This document shows positions 9,541 through 19,566 of a DNA stretch of 64,000 bases, piece by piece (position 1 is the stretch's first letter; every line of letters begins with the position of its first letter). The notes below the pieces were generated by a model. The model was not told where the DNA came from and searched no databases. It was given only the letters and a program-made list of their open reading frames with translations. The translations under genes were made by a program, and so were the position numbers. The DNA is from Pyrenochaeta sp. MPI-SDFR-AT-0127 (Eukaryota; Ascomycota; Dothideomycetes; Pleosporales; Cucurbitariaceae): positions 248,001 to 312,000 of the forward strand of contig JAGTJM010000020.1 in the NCBI GenBank assembly GCA_020747015.1. The letters run 5' to 3'.

Positions 9541-10802
9541 TCGAGTCTTCTCGAAGCCTATCTGACGTCTGTCAAAGCACTTGCAACACCTATAGAGTTC
9601 TCATATACCTTGCAAACTGTTGCAGCCTTCAAGGAACCAGGTAGTGTAGGCCGCTGTCTATATGAACGCGCTGCTGCAATGGCATCAGACCCCAATATTG
9701 AGAACTGGGAGTGGAAGCTGCAACTGCGGCATGCCCACCTCAACTGTAGGGCACCGCTTGTTCCGTTCAACAGCTTCTGGTTCAGCCACCCACTCAGTAC
9801 AAGGATACACGCTCCAGCAGAGCGAGCGGTGTTGACTGCAACCACCCTGTTTGGATATATGATGAAGCTTGACGCAGGGGAGATGAAGCCGCTGGCTCTG
9901 AATGAGCAAGAGCTGGCTACTGTGTATCATAAATGGATTTTCAATGCAACGAGAAAGCCGTGCTTGGGAAGTGATGAAATGATAAAAGCTCCTAGGAATG
10001 ATTACTGCGTCGTTTTCCGGAAGGGTCATGCGTTCTGAGTTCGGGCAGCGAGTTTTGGAGACCTGTGCGCACCGTTTCAGCTCCTCTTGAGCTAATAGCC
10101 TCAAGCTTCTTGGGTTGGTATCCTGATGTCAGATAATAGACAAACATGGGCGGAGGTAAGATCAAGACTTTCTTCTCAAAGGCGACCTGGAGCTTATGAG
10201 CAATACCAGAAACGTGGGATGCTTCGACAACTCGATGCACAAAATGTCAAAAGTATTGCAACGATCGAGGCAGCGGCATTGATTATTTGCTTAGATGACG
10301 CTTCGCCCACCAACGCAACAGAAAGAGCGAAGCAATTTCATTTCGGGGGCAAAATGGATGCGGCAAACCACTGGAATGATAAGTCTCTACAGTTCGTGGT
10401 TTGTACTTACGGCGTATCTGGAGTGATCGGTGAGCACACTATGCTTGATGCCCTTACGTTGACCCAGTTGAACAAAGCAATGGCGATGGCGATTCAAAAA
10501 CAACCAGCTACAGCACACTCTCTAGCGGAACAGATCCAAGGCCCGCATCACTGCCTTTGATCACGAATGATGAAGGCGACGCGCACATTGAAAAGGTCAG
10601 GATTGACTACGTTACGAACACTTTGAACGCAGACCATGCATTTTCAACCTACCAAGGCTACGGCACATTATTCTTGCGAGATCAAAAGTGTTCCCCCAAA
10701 AGCGTTTTCCAAGTGGTGGTCCAGCTGGCGGCCCTCACCAGTCTGGGATTATTCGGACAGAATGTAGAACTATGGAGACATGTTAAGAGTTTTCTCGAAT
10801 AG
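9541..10802 (+). pseudogene. broken choline/carnitine acyltransferase domain, probably the PKS C-terminal module
   Basis: From 9541 the frame reads SSLLEAYLTSVKALATPIEF, then NWEWKLQLRHAHLNCRAPLV and YHKWIFNATRKP...VVFRKGHAF, following the N-terminal half of carnitine acyltransferases in order, up to a stop at 10036-10038. A second frame (10126-10560) gives SDNRQTWAEVR, ICLDDASP, HWNDKSLQFVV and GEHTMLDALTLTQLNK; its His (codon 10435-10437) is the family's catalytic histidine. A third frame (10557-10802) gives LITNDEGDAHIEK and SPKSVFQVVVQLAAL, then ends early. At least two frame breaks and a truncated C-terminus make it a pseudogene. Some highly reducing fungal PKSs carry a C-terminal carnitine acyltransferase that offloads the product. 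Direct abutment to KS pieces suggests that origin, with AT, DH, KR and ACP deleted. Confidence 0.8.
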
Positions 10803-11132
10803 TCGTATGTGGTGTATGATTAAGGAGAAGCCACTGGTGATAGGATTGGCCAGCGCTCATTTAGAGGTGGAGAGACAAAGCGTTCATCTCAGAGTCCGAA
10901 GTTGAGCAGAGCGGCTGCTAATGTAACAGTGTCTGGGCTGTTGAACATGGCAAACAATTCGGTTGATTCGAATGGCTCTGATTCACCGAAGGGGGGTGTC
11001 CCCAAAGCTGTGATGAAGGGTGGTCTCGCTTCCAGTAGCTCAGGAACCAACCATGACCATGCAGCAGCAGCCCCTCCACTTCGTTCTTTTGCCCGCCATC
11101 CACCTTGATCAATCTTTGTCGCCCGCAGCACC
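10803..11132. promoter_or_regulatory. intergenic, upstream of efm4
   Basis: Holds the end of the acyltransferase remnant's flank and the efm4 upstream region. No element was recognised. Confidence 0.4.
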
Positions 11133-11894
11133 ATGACGGCCCCCACACACCTCGACCCCTCTGAGCTGGGCACCAAAGGCTACTGGGACGCTGCATACAG
11201 CACCGAGCGCCAGAACTTTGCCGCCAACGGCGACGACGAGGGGACAATATGGTTCAGCGATGCGGGTGCGGAAGAGCGCATGCTCTCCTTCCTCGAAGAT
11301 TTTGCAGACGAGGGGCGTCTGCACAAGGCCGAGGCGGCACAAGAGAGGGCCAGAGGAGAAGACGGAGCGACTGCAGGCACGCAAGGCGCGCGGTTCCTTG
11401 ATCTGGGCACTGGCAATGGGCATCTGTTGTTCGCTCTGCGCGAGGACGAGTGGCTGGGCGACATGGTCGGCGTCGACTATTCCCCGCAAAGCGTCACGCT
11501 CGCGAGCTCGATACGCGACGCCAAAGGAGCCTCGTCGTCGTACGCTGACATTGCCTTCTACGAGTGGGACATTCTCACACAGGCCCCCGGCGCATGGCTT
11601 GCATCTGGCTTCGACGTGGTTCTCGACAAGGGCACCTTCGATGCCATCTGCCTGTCGCAAGACACGGACGCACAGGGGCGCAGGATATGCGAGGGGTACA
11701 GGGACAAGGTTGAGCCATTGGTGAAGAGGGGCGGGAGACTCCTCATCACCAGCTGTAACTGGACTGAAGAGGAGCTACGGGGATGGTTTGGAGGTGGAGA
11801 GTTGGTGTTTGAGGGAAAGGTAAAGTACCCCAGCTTCACGTTTGGAGGAAAGACGGGGAGCAGTGTCGTCACGCTGTGCTTCAAGAGAGGATGA
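11133..11894 (+). CDS. efm4: eEF1A lysine methyltransferase Efm4-like
   Basis: An intronless 253-aa class I SAM-dependent methyltransferase. The family's N-terminal signature LGTKGYWDAAYSTE is at residues 12-25. Motif I is LDLGTGNGHLLFAL, the acidic loop is GVDYSPQSV, and the family-specific motif FDVVLDKGTFDAICLS is near residue 160. The C-terminus closes with RLLITSCNWTEEEL. In yeast, Efm4 methylates a lysine of translation elongation factor eEF1A in the cytosol. Length fits the family. It runs convergently into the efm7-like gene with only 39 bp between stop codons. Confidence 0.92.
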   Translation: MTAPTHLDPSELGTKGYWDAAYSTERQNFAANGDDEGTIWFSDAGAEERMLSFLEDFADEGRLHKAEAAQERARGEDGATAGTQGARFLDLGTGNGHLLFALREDEWLGDMVGVDYSPQSVTLASSIRDAKGASSSYADIAFYEWDILTQAPGAWLASGFDVVLDKGTFDAICLSQDTDAQGRRICEGYRDKVEPLVKRGGRLLITSCNWTEEELRGWFGGGELVFEGKVKYPSFTFGGKTGSSVVTLCFKRG

Positions 11895-11933
11895 AGGTCC
11901 ATCCTCTTGTGACGCTAAGCCAAAGATTTGTTC

Positions 11934-12988
11934 CTACCGTACCGCACGTCGTATCTGTGCCAGGACAAGCCACTTCTTCCGCTCCCCAATATTCTCCGTT
12001 CCGCCATCGCGTTCCTTCGCCCATGGGCGCCGCTGCCCATCCGCATCCATCTCGTAGATGTCCTCAATCTCGAGCCCTTGTTGTGGTACTACCTCCTCGA
12101 AAAAGGGCGCGACTTTTGCACGGCCAGTGTGAAATCCCGCTATACAAAGTATGCGCGCGTCGGGGCTATCAGCGAGGAAGTGAAGCATGGACTTGGCAAG
12201 GTTTTGGTGCTCCCAGGGCATCCAAAGGCAGTCGGCTGCGAGGATGCGCGTGTAGTGGTTGGCAGACGCGGCTTCAAAGGGAGAATCTGCGGCACCCCAC
12301 ATGTGGCCCTGTACCGTGACGTTGGGTTGCAGAGACGCGGGTATGTTCTCTGCAACATTGGTCTTGATGGTGTTGACTATGGGCGGCGCCGGGTAGTCGG
12401 TGATGGCAACCTAGATTTGTGCTTTGGTCAGCCCAAAACACACCATGCTTCGCCGTCTGTGTACCTCTTTGGCGCCGGCTAAGGCGCTCACAATCCCACC
12501 CAATCCTACGCCTACAAATACATGGTCCATCAGCCATCTCTTCAATCTTGCGTCTTGATTCAACCCAACCCACCTGCGCCCAGCTCCAAGACTGTCTCCC
12601 CTTGTACCCTCCACCGCTTCTCTTCCTCGGTGCTGGTCCACCACTCCCCGTTCCTCCACCCATCCTCGTCTTCCCCTTGCTCGTCGTCCTTGCTACTGGC
12701 TGGAGATTCCTCCACCCGTCCTGAGACCAGCTCCCCCATAAGCACTCCTGCGTTCCACAAATAATGCGCAAATTTCCGCCTCTGCTCCTCACAGTTCACG
12801 TCCGCGGTCCTGAACTCGAGTTCTCCATACTTGGCACTCCTATACAGAATTACAGTCTCAGGATCATCGCCATGCTGATTCTGCAGGTCGTCTGTGAAGA
12901 TACTTCCAAGACTGGAGCCGAAGATGTCCTCAGGTTCGAGGGGGGCCGACGCGGGACGGCGGAGGGAGATGAGGGAGGGGAGGCGCAT
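11934..12988 (-). CDS. efm7: eEF1A N-terminal/lysine methyltransferase Efm7-like (Nnt1)
   Basis: Three exons: 12988-12574, 12511-12465 and 12410-11934. The introns are 62 and 54 nt (GTGGGT...TGTAG and GTACAC...TCTAG, each with a CTGA-type branch site), giving 312 aa. The N-terminus has EPEDIFGSSLGSIFTDD, characteristic of the Nnt1/Efm7 family. SAM motif I is split by intron 1 and reads VLELGAGVGLGGIVSALAGA, followed by VAITDYP and later RILAADCLWMPWEH. Older annotation calls the family nicotinamide N-methyltransferase; yeast Efm7 methylates the N-terminus and an adjacent lysine of eEF1A. An upstream in-frame ATG at 13135 would add 49 residues; the downstream start fits the family better. Confidence 0.88.
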
Positions 12989-13391
12989 TAGCAGTGGAAG
13001 TTGAAGGTTGAGAGAAGACGCAAGCGTAATCGAGCAGTAAGTGACATGTAATGGAATGGTCGAAGCCCTAAGTAATGTCTTGCAATTGCGTGCCTGTTCG
13101 GTGGGGGGTTTCGCGTTTTGGTGGTGGGGCAGCATGGGACGGCGTCATGCACCCATGCTGCTCTGCCGAACGGTGCTAGTAGGGATTGTGCATATACATA
13201 TGTGGCGTTTGTGCAGTATCGTGAGCTCATTACCCTTTTGGCCGAGGCAAGCTTATGTTGACATCGTTGCACGCCTCCCAACTTGAACACACCGACAATC
13301 TCACTCGAATGCTTGAACCTTCTCCTCCAACTTGTAGAAGCGCACTGTTTACTGTTTACTGCTTGCTTCACAATACATGATTCAAAGCAAC
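12989..13391. promoter_or_regulatory. divergent intergenic region
   Basis: About 400 bp between the starts of the efm7-like gene and the TMEM205-like gene. No specific element was recognised. Confidence 0.4.
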
Positions 13392-14024
13392 ATGTCTTCG
13401 CTGTCCTCTTTCAAAAGTCCGGCAACTTACCATCTCCTCAGGTACTGCGTGCCCTACAGTCCTGCATATGACCTAGCATTTTCCCACTTTCCCATCTTTT
13501 TCCACTGACACAAGCACAGTTATGGCACTCTCCTCGGCTCCACCCTCTTCCAGTCCTTCATCAGCGGCGTAGTAGCCTTCCGTGTCCTTCCGCGTCCCCA
13601 GTTCTCTACATTACAAAAGCACACATTTCCCATATACTTTACGCTACAAACTCTCACCCCCATTGCTATGCTATTCACATACCCCTCTGGTGCATCATCT
13701 CTCGTTCCCATCCTGTCGTCCTCGTCCAAGATACAGACATCGACAGATAAGTTGAGCGCGTGGCTGATCGGGACCATGTTTGTGACCGCGCTGGTCAATT
13801 GGGCTTATGTTGGACCGCAAACCACCAAGATCATGGGATTGCGGAAACATCAAGAAACGAGAGATGGGAAGAAGAGCTATGATGCAGGGCCACATAGCAA
13901 GGAAATGCAGGAGCTGAACAAACGATTTGGAATTCTGCACGGCGTTAGTACGTTGATCAACCTAGGAGGCTTGGGAGCTATGATATGGTATGGAGGCGTG
14001 CTAGGGGAGGCTCTAAGACTCTAG
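13392..14024 (+). CDS. TMEM205-like (DUF4149) integral membrane protein
   Basis: Exon 1 is 13392-13441 (MSSLSSFKSPATYHLLS), the intron 13442-13519 (GTACTG...CACAG) and exon 2 13520-14024, giving 184 aa. Four hydrophobic segments are visible: GTLLGSTLFQSFISGVVAF, the PIYFTLQTLTPIAMLFTYP region, WLIGTMFVTALVNWAYVGP, and the C-terminal GVSTLINLGGLGAMIWYGG. The pattern of a Gly-rich first helix, PxFxxLQxxxFPxYF and a conserved hydrophilic loop (TTKIMGLRKHQETRDGK) is typical of DUF4149/TMEM205 proteins. The biochemical role is unknown; human TMEM205 is linked to metal-drug resistance. Confidence 0.85.
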
Positions 14025-14291
14025 GACAGTATGTATCACATTGTCCATAGAATACTTCACACACAAAGTGATGGCTGCTGTCGAGGACGACACATTCACT
14101 GCGCATGACACAGCATTCAATAAGTTGTGTTTGCTGATAAGCCAAAATCAATGAATCCAAGTGTTGAAATTATGTAATCTCCCATTGTCTCTGGTCTCGT
14201 CACTCTCTTCGCACTTTGGCACCTTGCTATGCTGCTCCACAATCGCATTTGGCATACTGCTTTTGCAAGCCGTCCTAGCACTCTCTAGGGT
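14025..14291. other. intergenic, nothing recognised
   Basis: Short spacer; an acceptor-like CTCTCTAG at 14281-14288 precedes the next open frame. Confidence 0.4.
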
Positions 14292-14294
14292 TCA

Positions 14295-14693
14295 TTGTTG
14301 TTTCCTGAACACGACGATGATTCCGCCGCCAAAGACGTGAACTACAGACAACTCGTCTCCCGAGCAGGAACACAGCGCTTACATTCGCCATCGCTCTGCC
14401 ACACTATCTCGCCTCCTGAGAATATTTTCGACGAGTGGGAGAAACGAGAACGGCAACTAGCGCAAGTGAAGGCAAGAGCGCAAGCAAAATGTCTGGGTGT
14501 CAATTGGGGTGCGGACTTCTCTAAATGGTATCAAGTCGCGCTTACCCATCGTCAGAGGCAATTTGTTCGCGACATCAAATCCGCAGGCTCCGAATTACAT
14601 TTCCTTAGAACAACTCAATACAAAGGACCAAAGGCTATTGAAACAGGCCAGCTAGTAGTGGCTGCCAACAAGCGCATGTATTACGCCCATTGA
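14295..14693 (+). CDS. unrecognised open frame, possible 3' exon or gene remnant
   Basis: The frame is open for about 130 codons but has no ATG near its beginning. It opens just after CTCTCTAG, so it could be the last exon of a gene whose first exon I cannot place. The product is hydrophilic with a basic helix (EWEKRERQLAQVKARAQAKC) and ends KRMYYAH. No family is recognised. It may be decayed. Confidence 0.3.
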   Translation: MLFPEHDDDSAAKDVNYRQLVSRAGTQRLHSPSLCHTISPPENIFDEWEKRERQLAQVKARAQAKCLGVNWGADFSKWYQVALTHRQRQFVRDIKSAGSELHFLRTTQYKGPKAIETGQLVVAANKRMYYAH

Positions 14694-15126
14694 GAGGTGG
14701 CGAACGACAAGCACATGTCGCTGCGGGTGCCTCTATTGTGGTAGTCAAACCTACGAAGAGCAACAAGGTTGTCCATCGATAGCCGTGGTGATCCCTTGTA
14801 GTCATTAGTTGAAACAGCTTGTTGATTCGTAAAACATCAGATTTTAGTCGTGAGATTCTGAATGGTGGCTCCTATTGTGGTATTAACGAAGGACGTCTGT
14901 TTGAGGCCAATTTCAGGCCTGTTTAAAGGGATTGAGCAAGATTTAATAGATCTCGTGAATCAAGAGGTATTTCAAGGAGTTTAACCATTGATCAATGTGT
15001 ACGCTGGGTACCTCAAGTATATACGTATGAACAGCAAAGTCGAATATAGGCTTGCTGGAAGTGCCTATGTAAACGCACCAAAATATTATTTCAACGCAAT
15101 GCAGCCAGTAACTCCTATAGCACTAC
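14694..15126. other. AT-rich spacer
   Basis: No gene or repeat is recognised; 15064-15130 may contain an alternative terminal intron of the neighbouring glycosyltransferase gene. Confidence 0.4.
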
Positions 15127-18100
15127 TTACGCGCTAAGATCAACATGGCGCATTCGATCTTCCAACCCATCAGTCTTCCGCCGTACAGCCGCCCATTCGG
15201 CGGTCTCGCTTCCGACTTTTGTTTCCTCAGAGATGCCATCGATCGAAGGGCGCTCTCGGTTGGCCGGTGCGGTAGGACAGTCGACCGCCACTTCAGGGTC
15301 CATAGCTCTATCAGTGAGCTCAGGGTCTGATTTGTTTATGCTGTCATCAGCCAGATGAGCGTTTCCAAAAACATGTCGCCTGTCGTTCTTTTGTAGCTGC
15401 GAAGAGGCAGAAGGGCGCTCAAGTGCCTTCCTACTGTCATGTTCTCCCATCTCCAAGACTGTGGTTGGCGCAGTGCTGCTCCGATTAAGCATGCCAACTC
15501 TTGCATGCGTATTGTCGCTCTCTCTCTCATTTCCACGATCAATGGTCTTGTTACCTCCCTTGATTGTGGTCCTCTTCTGAATTCCGGCTGTGGCAATAGG
15601 CGTCGTCCGAGCCTTCGGTTGCGATCGGCTTTCCTCCTTTGCGGCATCTGCGTTCTTCCTTGGGATTCGCTGACCTTGTTTCTTTCTGCCATGGCTCATG
15701 AGAGATGCCCGCGCCCCACTTTTATGATGTTTCTTCTCTTCCGCAATGGTCTGTTGTAGGGCTTGCCATCTTACACTAACATTCTGCTCAACTTGCGTCC
15801 TTTTCTCACCGCTTTTCTCTGTGCCCTTTTTGACCTCGTCTTTATGAGAAAAGCCAGGCTTCGGTTCTAGCGCTTGTAACTCGAGCTGACCTTGTGTAAT
15901 GCGCGCCCGGCGAAGGTATGCTGTTGGCTGATACTTCTTCATGTACTCCGCGTCCAATCCTTTCATTGTGTACGCAATTGGTCCAAGAAATGCAGCAATA
16001 TCCTTGAGTACGAAGCCGCCAATGCCAAAGCCCACGCCCCTGACTGCGCCTATGAAGCCATTATTCTTGGCTCCACGATACGGTTGCGTAACGACTCCAG
16101 TAACGCCATCCTTGATACCAAAGAATAATTCATCGCGGCCTGCACGAAGGCCAGAACGCACACCTGTGACTCGTGGTGGGCGTCGAACGGTCTCGTCGCC
16201 GTACAACCGCGGCGCGTTGTGAAACCCTTGTGCAAGCGCAAGTGTTATGTTCATTGGAAAGCGAGCGATCGCACCCCCCGTCTTCCGAAACCCGAATGCG
16301 GCCTCGTGCCCAAGCTCTTCGGTCAAGTCTTCGTCTGGTTCGGATAGTTTCGAAAGTGTTGACTCTTCGCGTTTTGCCTTTGGTCGACTGCTGTCCTGGT
16401 GTTTCTCTTGGTCAGCCGTATCTTCGGTGTCACTCCTGGGCGTGGCTTCGTTGTTTGCAAGACCTGCGTTTGCCTTCACCAATGTTGACTTTTTATGTTC
16501 GTTTCGCTTCTGCATCTTGCGTTTTTTCTCTCGAATCTTCTCTCTCTTCCGTATGCTTTTGCCCATCTCGACCGGCACTCCTCCCACACCAGTTGCTGCG
16601 TCTGTCAATGTAGTGACTACACTGCCCCAAAGACCGGTCAAAGGCTCACCAGGGCCGCCAAAGTCGTTCCATTCATAGTGTCGAATAAGCCGGAGTTCGG
16701 ACCACTTCAGCTTCTTCTTCTCGACAAGAATCTCTGCAGCCAGCGCGGAAAGCTTCACATTTGTGTTTTTAATTTTCCAAGCAGCTGCGCGATTAGCAAG
16801 AAAATCACAGCGCATACTACCCTTACCACGAAGTGGTAGTGACCTGTGAAAAGAGCGCACAGCATTCAACGCGCCATCACCTTCCTCCGCGATACTGTTT
16901 GCAATCTCCTTCACGTTCTCCTTCGCCTCGTCGGTAAGACATTGCCGAATCCCTTCCGCCAAACGCTCAGCGTTCAATTTTTTGTAAGGAATGCAGTCAT
17001 GTGCTCCAGCCTTTGCTTTGCTGACCATTGCGCCCCAGAATGGTTGGTCGCCGAAGAAGGGGACGATCATGGTCGGCTTTGCGCACTTAAGTCCTATTGC
17101 TGTTGTTCCAGCTCCACCATGATGGACGACAGCGCTGCACCGTGGGAAAAGCCAGTCATGGGGAGTATTGTCAATCATGAAAACGTTCTCAGGACAGTCA
17201 GCATTGGAACCAAAGCCGCCCCAGCCTTTGGAGACAAGAGCTCGACAACCAGCCATCTCAATGGCCTTGAAAATGAGCTTAGTGAATTTATCTGGATCAT
17301 CCACCACGATGGAACCGAAGCCAATATATACCGGAGGATCGCCATTCTCGAGAAAATCCTTTAAATCATTTGGTGGCGTGAAACTTGATGCAAGGTCCAG
17401 AAACACAAACCCAGAGATATCGATTTCTGGACCCCAGTCCTTTGGCTTTGGAATAAGACCCGGCGACCACATGTACGTATAAGGCACCTTCAGACGGTAA
17501 AGTTGACCGGGCGCCCATAGCGTGCTAACTTCCTCGAGGTGCAGAATCTGGGTTCGGAAACGGTTGAGGAGATCGCCGAGTCCTTGCCACATCATCATCT
17601 CGACAAGTGGATACGACATGAAATTACTGTATGTAGCCTCAACGTTGCTAGTCTTGATATTGGCGAGCGGATGTGGAAAGTGAACCGTGGGCGTATACGG
17701 AAATCTACAGGATGTTAGCCAGACGCCACTGAGAAGCCAGCTACTGTTGAGACGTACGTAAACATCATATGTAGTGGAATGCCCAGCTTCTCAGATATAT
17801 GTGGTGCGGCAAAGCTGGGAGGATTGGCTATGATCGCATCTGCTACAAATGGATGTTTGTCTCCCACTAAATGAAGTCAGGCAACACGACGCCAATAATG
17901 ACATTACAACACCTACTCATCTTCGCGTTGGTGTTATCCGACTCATCGTCAGAGGCGTTGATGCATGCGCGCCACATACCCTGGAACATCTCGTACATTT
18001 GCGCTCGACGACGGCCGATCTCGCCGTCTTTGATTGTTTCGATGTTTGGTATCAGGCCAGGATTCTTCACCATAAACGCCATCAGCTCTGCAGGATTGCC

Positions 18101-19048
18101 GCCGACGCTGAAGAATTCGAGCCCTGAATCTTTTTCTACGAAGTCTCTAAAAGCCGGGTGTGTAGCAAGACGGACCCGGTGGCCGTAGTCCTCCTTCAAG
18201 ATTTTGCCGATTCGGATGAATGGCTGGATGTCTCCACGAGAACCTATTATAATGATGACAATATTGAGTCGGATTCGTCTGGAAGGATTATGCTCCATCT
18301 CATCATCCTCGGGCGCAATCTTTGTTGATTGACGCCCTCGCTCTTCATAACTTTGAACGCTCTGACCCCCATCTTTGGGATGCTTCTTCAACACTGCGCC
18401 GAGTGCTTTTGCAATGTACCCACTATCAAGGTCCTTCTCCAGTATGCTGAGCTTCAGTCGTCCATCTGCCTTTGATACCCTGCCCTTGGTCTTCAAATGT
18501 TCGTTTGCAATCTTGAGACGAGAGAAGGGAGTTGAAGTGTGGCGCCGCTTGCGAGATTCTTGCTGCGTCAGGCCAGTTTCGTGGCTGAGGCTCTTGTTGG
18601 GGTAGGATTCTTCTTTGTCTGAAGTATCAGAATCAGAATCGGACTCAGACTCAGAACTAGATTCAGATTCGGACGAGTAGGGGTCAAAGGTCAGAGCGGC
18701 TGACTCGTCCAGCTGCGTGGATTCCTTGTCGTGGTGGCCTGACTGTATTCTTCCCAATAGAGAGTGCCTCACCGAAGGTTTTGGCCGCTCGGTAGCAGAC
18801 CTTAGCCTCGATGGGCGGGCAGTTTCGGTCAAATCCTGTTGTGTCTCCGCTTGCGAAGATGGCACCGGTCCATCAGGCTTCGATGTGTCCTCTTGATGGA
18901 TCATCTCTGTAGGCGCAACGCCATCTGTTTTGTGCATGAGCTCTGTGTCATGTACGTGATGATGGCCACCGATGTTTGGAAATATGGGTTCATGGATAAC
19001 CGTGCCAATGGGCGAGACGGTGTGTTCTTTACGGCTTCGGTCGGCCAT
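15127..19048 (-). CDS. sterol 3-beta-glucosyltransferase-like protein (GT1/UGT80 type) with VPS13-like tail
   Basis: Exons 19048-17917, 17866-17758 and 17704-15127; introns of 50 nt (CTGAC branch site) and 53 nt; 1272 aa from the first ATG. Residues 1-250 are disordered with an acidic Ser/Glu/Asp run. The N-terminal GT28-like fold begins at about 270 with LNIVIIIIGSRGDIQPFIRI and later VRLATHPAFRDFV. The C-terminal donor-binding half has VYIGFGSIVVDDPDKF and HHGGAGTTAIGLKCAKP, then VPFFGDQPFWG, the UDP-sugar signature of sterol glucosyltransferases. A basic helix follows, then a Gly-rich DGVTGVVTQPYRGAKNNGF region resembling VPS13/ATG2 C-terminal lipid-binding segments. Unlike Atg26 I see no GRAM/PH module. 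It should act on sterols at cytosolic membrane faces; the tail may target it. Confidence 0.85.
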
Positions 19049-19566
19049 TTCGCGTGTAGAGTGACGATGACGATGATGAAGTTGTCGCAGTGGGTCAAGA
19101 CCTTGTCCTCTGAGTGCCCAGGATGACACAGAGGTGATGGGGGCAAAAGCCAAGGGACTATGCGCCCACCCAAGACTGTCAATGCAGAAGCCAACGAATA
19201 CGGCTCCCCGTCAACGCGAGGCAAGCACGGAAAGGGTGAATTTCAAGGATGGCGGTTTGCACGTTTGCGACGGTCACAAAAGAACTGGCGTCATGCAATG
19301 CAAGCGCCCAGGAACCGCGTCCAGGTTTGCCTCTTAACCTGTCCAAGTTAAAGCCCGCGAAGTGGCGCACCCGCAGTCAAGTGTGATGTCATGCCGAGCT
19401 CGCATCCTTGCCGGGACTGGGCGACAAGGGGGATTCGGATTAGAACAAGGGGACTTGCTTGGACTCATGTCAGCCTTGTGTAGGCATCGAAATGTTGAGA
19501 ATGCGCGTTCACAGGGATATGGCATTGCGTGAAATGCCATGGCTAACGTATCGACGGCGAAGGCGC
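19049..19566. promoter_or_regulatory. intergenic, glycosyltransferase promoter side
   Basis: Holds the region upstream of the glycosyltransferase and downstream of the SDR. The glycosyltransferase frame stays open upstream to a TTG at 19153 without another ATG. No element was recognised. Confidence 0.4.

Noticed and set aside
12274..12792. Long minus-strand frame across the efm7-like gene
   Set aside because: Shadow frame that reads through both introns of the methyltransferase.
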